A stretch of DNA of 64,000 nt, from the NCBI GenBank assembly GCA_023664305.1, contig JAMPFT010000011.1:1-64000 (forward strand), read 5' to 3'. Positions 61,468 to 64,000 of this stretch are shown piece after piece. The DNA comes from a bacterium. Its GTDB lineage: Bacteria > Bacillota > Clostridia > Lachnospirales > Lachnospiraceae. Made by a program: the position numbers and the translations under genes. The notes beneath the pieces are model-generated. The model did no database searches. It was not told where the DNA came from and was given only the letters and a program-made list of their open reading frames with translations. Positions within the stretch are counted from its first letter, which is position 1. Each line of letters opens with the position of its first letter.

Positions 61468-63195
61468 ATGAACGAGAACGGAAAGAAAAGAAGAGAATGG
61501 GTGAAGACGGCGGCGATCATATTTCTGTCAGTGATGCTGGTGCTGACATTTTTCTCCCAGACCATCATGAATTATTCTCTTCCGGAGGTTGCGACACAGT
61601 ATGTTCAGTCCGGCACCATCACGGCGAAGATCCGGGGTTCAGGCACGGTGGAGAGCGGCGACCCTTATGAGATCAATGTGACCGAGTCCAGAAAGGTCGC
61701 CAGCGTGGCGGTCCGCGTGGGTGACCAGGTGCAGAAGGGAGATGTGATCCTGTATCTGGAGGACGCCGAGAGCACGGAGCTGAAGGATGCGAGGAAAGCG
61801 CTGGAGGAAGCGCGGGAAGCGTATGATCTGGCGGTACTGACGGCCGAGATATCGTCCTCCAATATATACCATGCAAATGAGGGAGTATCCGCAGATGTTT
61901 ACCGTCAGCAGATTTCAAACGCTCAGGCGGCGGAGCAGAGAGCGGAGAAGGCATATGATGCGGCTGTGGCCGAGGCGAAGGCGGCGAAAGAGGCGGAAAA
62001 GCCCTATGAGCAGCAGGTGGCTCAGGCGGAGCAGACGATTAAGGACTATACGAACCAGATCACACATGACAGCAATGAGGATGTGATCAGGAGGAGTCAG
62101 GAGTTGGTTGAGACCACAAAGAAGGCTTATGATGCGGCGGCGGATGAATATAAAAAGGCATTGGATGAATGGACGAAAGCCAAGGATGATTTTGATAAAG
62201 CACAAACTGTATCCGCAGGAGACGACCTGACCTCGTATCGATCCGCGATGACGGTTGCGGAAGCGAAAAGAAACAGTAAAGAAGCGGAAATGAAAAGTAA
62301 ACAAACCGAATATGATAACGCTGTAAAGAGCGAGAACAACAGAGCTGCAGCGGTCAAGAATCTCTCCGCAGGCAGGGCGGACTGGGAACTGCAAAGAGAA
62401 ATTCTGGCAAGGAATCTGGCGTCGGCTCAGGCGGTGACAAAGGAGAAAGAGGCTGCGGTGGAGGCAGCCCAGGCGGAATGGGATGCAAAAAAGGCGGCCG
62501 TGACCGAGCTGGTGGGCAATATTTCCAATGTCGTCAATCTGGAGCAGAAGCTGGAGGCAATCGCCGAGGCCCAAAGGAAAGTGGACGAACTGGCCGCAAA
62601 AGCTATCAACGCCACCGTTACCGCGGATATCGCCGGGACGGTCACCGCGATCAACGTATCGTCGGGCAACGTCACCTCGACGTCTACGCCGGTGGCGGTG
62701 CTGCAGCCGGAAGGGAAAGGCTATACCTTAAGCTTTTCCGTCACCAATGAGCAGGCAAAACGTCTCTCCGTCGGCGACAGGGCCGATCTTGTAAACGCGT
62801 GGTATTATGACGACGTGGAGGCGATTCTGGCGAGCATCAAGCCGAACAGAAACAATCCCGGCCAGCAGAAGGATCTGACCTTTAACATCACAGGAAGCGT
62901 TACCGCAGGGCAGACCCTGAATCTGTCCGTGGGCCAGAAGAGCGCAAACTATGATTTGATTGTGCCGAACAGCGCGATCCGGGAGGACAGCAACGGTAAA
63001 TTTATCCTGATCGTCGAATCCAAATCGAGCCCTCTCGGGAACCGGTATATTGCGACCCGTGTGGATATCGAAGTAATAGCCAGCGACGATACCGTGTCCG
63101 CGATCAGCGGAGGACTCTACGGCTACGAATATGTGATCACCACTTCCACAAAGCCTGTGGAAGCCGGCAAGCAGGTGAGACTGGCTGACAATTAA
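61468..63195 (+). CDS. HlyD/MacA-type efflux adaptor (periplasmic adaptor subunit family)
   Basis: The 575 residues have an N-terminal membrane anchor (about 13-32), a barrel-sandwich half (GTITAKIRGSGTVESGDPYE and VRVGDQVQKGDVILYLED around 55-100), a long coiled coil at about 108-375, the second sandwich half (ADIAGTVTAINVSSGNVTS around 387), and beta-barrel domains at the end. In Firmicutes such proteins pair with MacB-type transporters, which fits the partial permease gene just downstream. The start follows GGAGAGGAAG. Confidence 0.91.
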   Translation: MNENGKKRREWVKTAAIIFLSVMLVLTFFSQTIMNYSLPEVATQYVQSGTITAKIRGSGTVESGDPYEINVTESRKVASVAVRVGDQVQKGDVILYLEDAESTELKDARKALEEAREAYDLAVLTAEISSSNIYHANEGVSADVYRQQISNAQAAEQRAEKAYDAAVAEAKAAKEAEKPYEQQVAQAEQTIKDYTNQITHDSNEDVIRRSQELVETTKKAYDAAADEYKKALDEWTKAKDDFDKAQTVSAGDDLTSYRSAMTVAEAKRNSKEAEMKSKQTEYDNAVKSENNRAAAVKNLSAGRADWELQREILARNLASAQAVTKEKEAAVEAAQAEWDAKKAAVTELVGNISNVVNLEQKLEAIAEAQRKVDELAAKAINATVTADIAGTVTAINVSSGNVTSTSTPVAVLQPEGKGYTLSFSVTNEQAKRLSVGDRADLVNAWYYDDVEAILASIKPNRNNPGQQKDLTFNITGSVTAGQTLNLSVGQKSANYDLIVPNSAIREDSNGKFILIVESKSSPLGNRYIATRVDIEVIASDDTVSAISGGLYGYEYVITTSTKPVEAGKQVRLADN

Positions 63196-63218
63196 TCTCG
63201 GTGGAAATGAGGCGAGCA

Positions 63219-64000
63219 ATGAAGAAATTAGTACTTGGAATCAGCGGAGGAATATCCTTCCTGCTCTTCCTGATTTTGACCCTTGCGGCGGGCCTTCTGG
63301 GGAAAGATCTGGATTCCCAGACGATGGCGGAGCGGTGGAGCAGGGACGGAAAGGTATCCCAGGTCAGCTGCTTCTTCTCGGTGAACGCGCAGATCGACGA
63401 GAATCAGATCAAAAGCTTTGAACATTCCATAGACGGCGCGCTGGCGGATGCAGCCGTACAGCAGGAATCGGAGAATCCCGGGGCGAGACTGTGGGTGGAT
63501 GCCTACAGCGCGGACGGAAAAATCACCGTTTCCAGCGACAGATCTACCCTGGATGCGGACGCCATCGGCATCGGAGGAGACTTCTTTCTGTTCCACCCCT
63601 TAAAGCTGCTTTCCGGCTCGTATTTTTCCGGCAACGATCTGATGCAGGATTACTGTGTGATCGATCAGGACGCCGCCTGGCAGCTGTTCGGATCAAACGA
63701 CGTGGCGGGGATGATGGTCTATATCAACGGTGTCCCTCACATCGTGTCCGGCGTGGTGCAGCGGGAGGAAGGTCTTTTGACGGAAGCCGCAGGCTTGGAC
63801 AGCACCTTGATCTATGTGTCCTATCAGACGCTGAGTACGAAGGGGAGAAGCAACGGCATCAACCATTATGAGATTGTGATGCCCAATCCGATCAGTCACT
63901 TTGCCTATAACTATGTCAGTGAAAACCTCGGCTACTCGGAGAAGGAGGCGCAGGTGGTGGAGAACAGCGAGAGGTTCTCCTTTCTGTCGAGGCTGAAGCT
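63219..64000 (+). CDS. MacB-type ABC permease, 5' part only
   Basis: An open frame that runs to the end of the window (260 codons seen). It has an N-terminal membrane helix (about 4-27) and a MacB-like periplasmic core with LKLLSGSYFSGNDLM, VIDQDAAWQLFGS and VYINGVPHIVSGVVQ (about 127-180), typical of FtsX/MacB permeases. The remaining membrane part lies outside. ATG 63219 is preceded by GAGG; ATG 63207 is in frame. It partners the HlyD-like adaptor 23 bases upstream. Confidence 0.87.
   Translation, partial: MKKLVLGISGGISFLLFLILTLAAGLLGKDLDSQTMAERWSRDGKVSQVSCFFSVNAQIDENQIKSFEHSIDGALADAAVQQESENPGARLWVDAYSADGKITVSSDRSTLDADAIGIGGDFFLFHPLKLLSGSYFSGNDLMQDYCVIDQDAAWQLFGSNDVAGMMVYINGVPHIVSGVVQREEGLLTEAAGLDSTLIYVSYQTLSTKGRSNGINHYEIVMPNPISHFAYNYVSENLGYSEKEAQVVENSERFSFLSRLK

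Overview
The window looks like chromosomal DNA of a motile low-GC-phylum Gram-positive bacterium, most likely a Clostridia/Lachnospiraceae member of the Roseburia type. It encodes PolC, CodY, a FliY-type switch protein, CheC/CheD, an FlhF/FlhG pair and a SigD/WhiG-family sigma factor, and the Bacillus-like order topA - codY - fla/che - sigD - swrB-like - rpsB - tsf is visible. The genus assignment is inferred from gene content and order only. Every credible gene is on the + strand.

Layout. (1) 1-290: a short 5' region whose first ~165 bases have a C-rich composition unlike the rest, followed by a good vegetative promoter. (2) 291-6040: ispG (isoprenoid precursor synthesis) overlapping polC (replicative DNA polymerase). 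(3) 6121-6302: a self-contained tRNA-Glu(CTC) unit with its own promoter and terminator. (4) 6466-9735: topA and codY, each with its own promoter. (5) 9797-44039: a complete flagellar/chemotaxis superoperon of about 34 kb in the order flgB-flgC-fliE-fliF-fliG-fliH-fliI-fliJ-ylxF/motE-fliK-flgD-(flagellar operon protein)-flgE-flbD-motA-motB-fliL-fliM-fliY-cheY-fliO-fliP-fliQ-fliR-flhB-flhA-flhF-flhG-ycgR-cheB-cheA-cheW-cheC-cheD-(small membrane protein)-sigD/fliA-(small hydrophilic protein)-swrB-like-(YceG/MltG-like acidic protein). It covers the rod/basal body, MS ring, C ring, export gate and ATPase, hook, stator, chemotaxis core and late-gene sigma factor. Flagellin, FliD, FliS, FlgG, FlgK/L and chemoreceptors are not here. 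(6) 44018-46001: rpsB-tsf, whose promoter is nested in the terminator of the flagellar operon.

(7) 46103-51578: a three-gene signalling cassette: a membrane hybrid histidine kinase with two receiver domains, a REC-HPt protein and a REC protein with a helical C-terminus. Together they have all the parts of a multistep phosphorelay with no DNA-binding output domain. (8) 51699-56109: a MacB/LolD-type ABC ATPase and a giant FtsX-type permease with a ~390-residue coiled coil. (9) 56215-57006: a PHP-domain phosphoesterase. (10) 57263-61432: a sugar-type ABC importer (an unusual long lipoprotein plus two permeases, no ATPase). (11) 61468-64000: a HlyD/MacA-type adaptor followed by a MacB-type permease gene cut by the window end.

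At the non-coding level the region is rich in intergenic hairpins. There is a nested double inverted repeat between flhB and flhA. Two copies of a GTGCCTGC...GCAGGCTGCGGAAAGG element sit just upstream of starts. A possible alternative-fold leader precedes flbD-motA, a SigD-like promoter plus hairpin precedes fliK, and promoters overlap terminators at rpsB and at the solute-binding protein gene. I did not see CRISPR arrays, insertion sequences, phage genes or a convincing riboswitch. No wholly new system is evident. The least explained items are the two small proteins flanking sigD, the acidic repeat protein at the end of the flagellar operon, the phosphorelay cassette and the palindromic intergenic elements.
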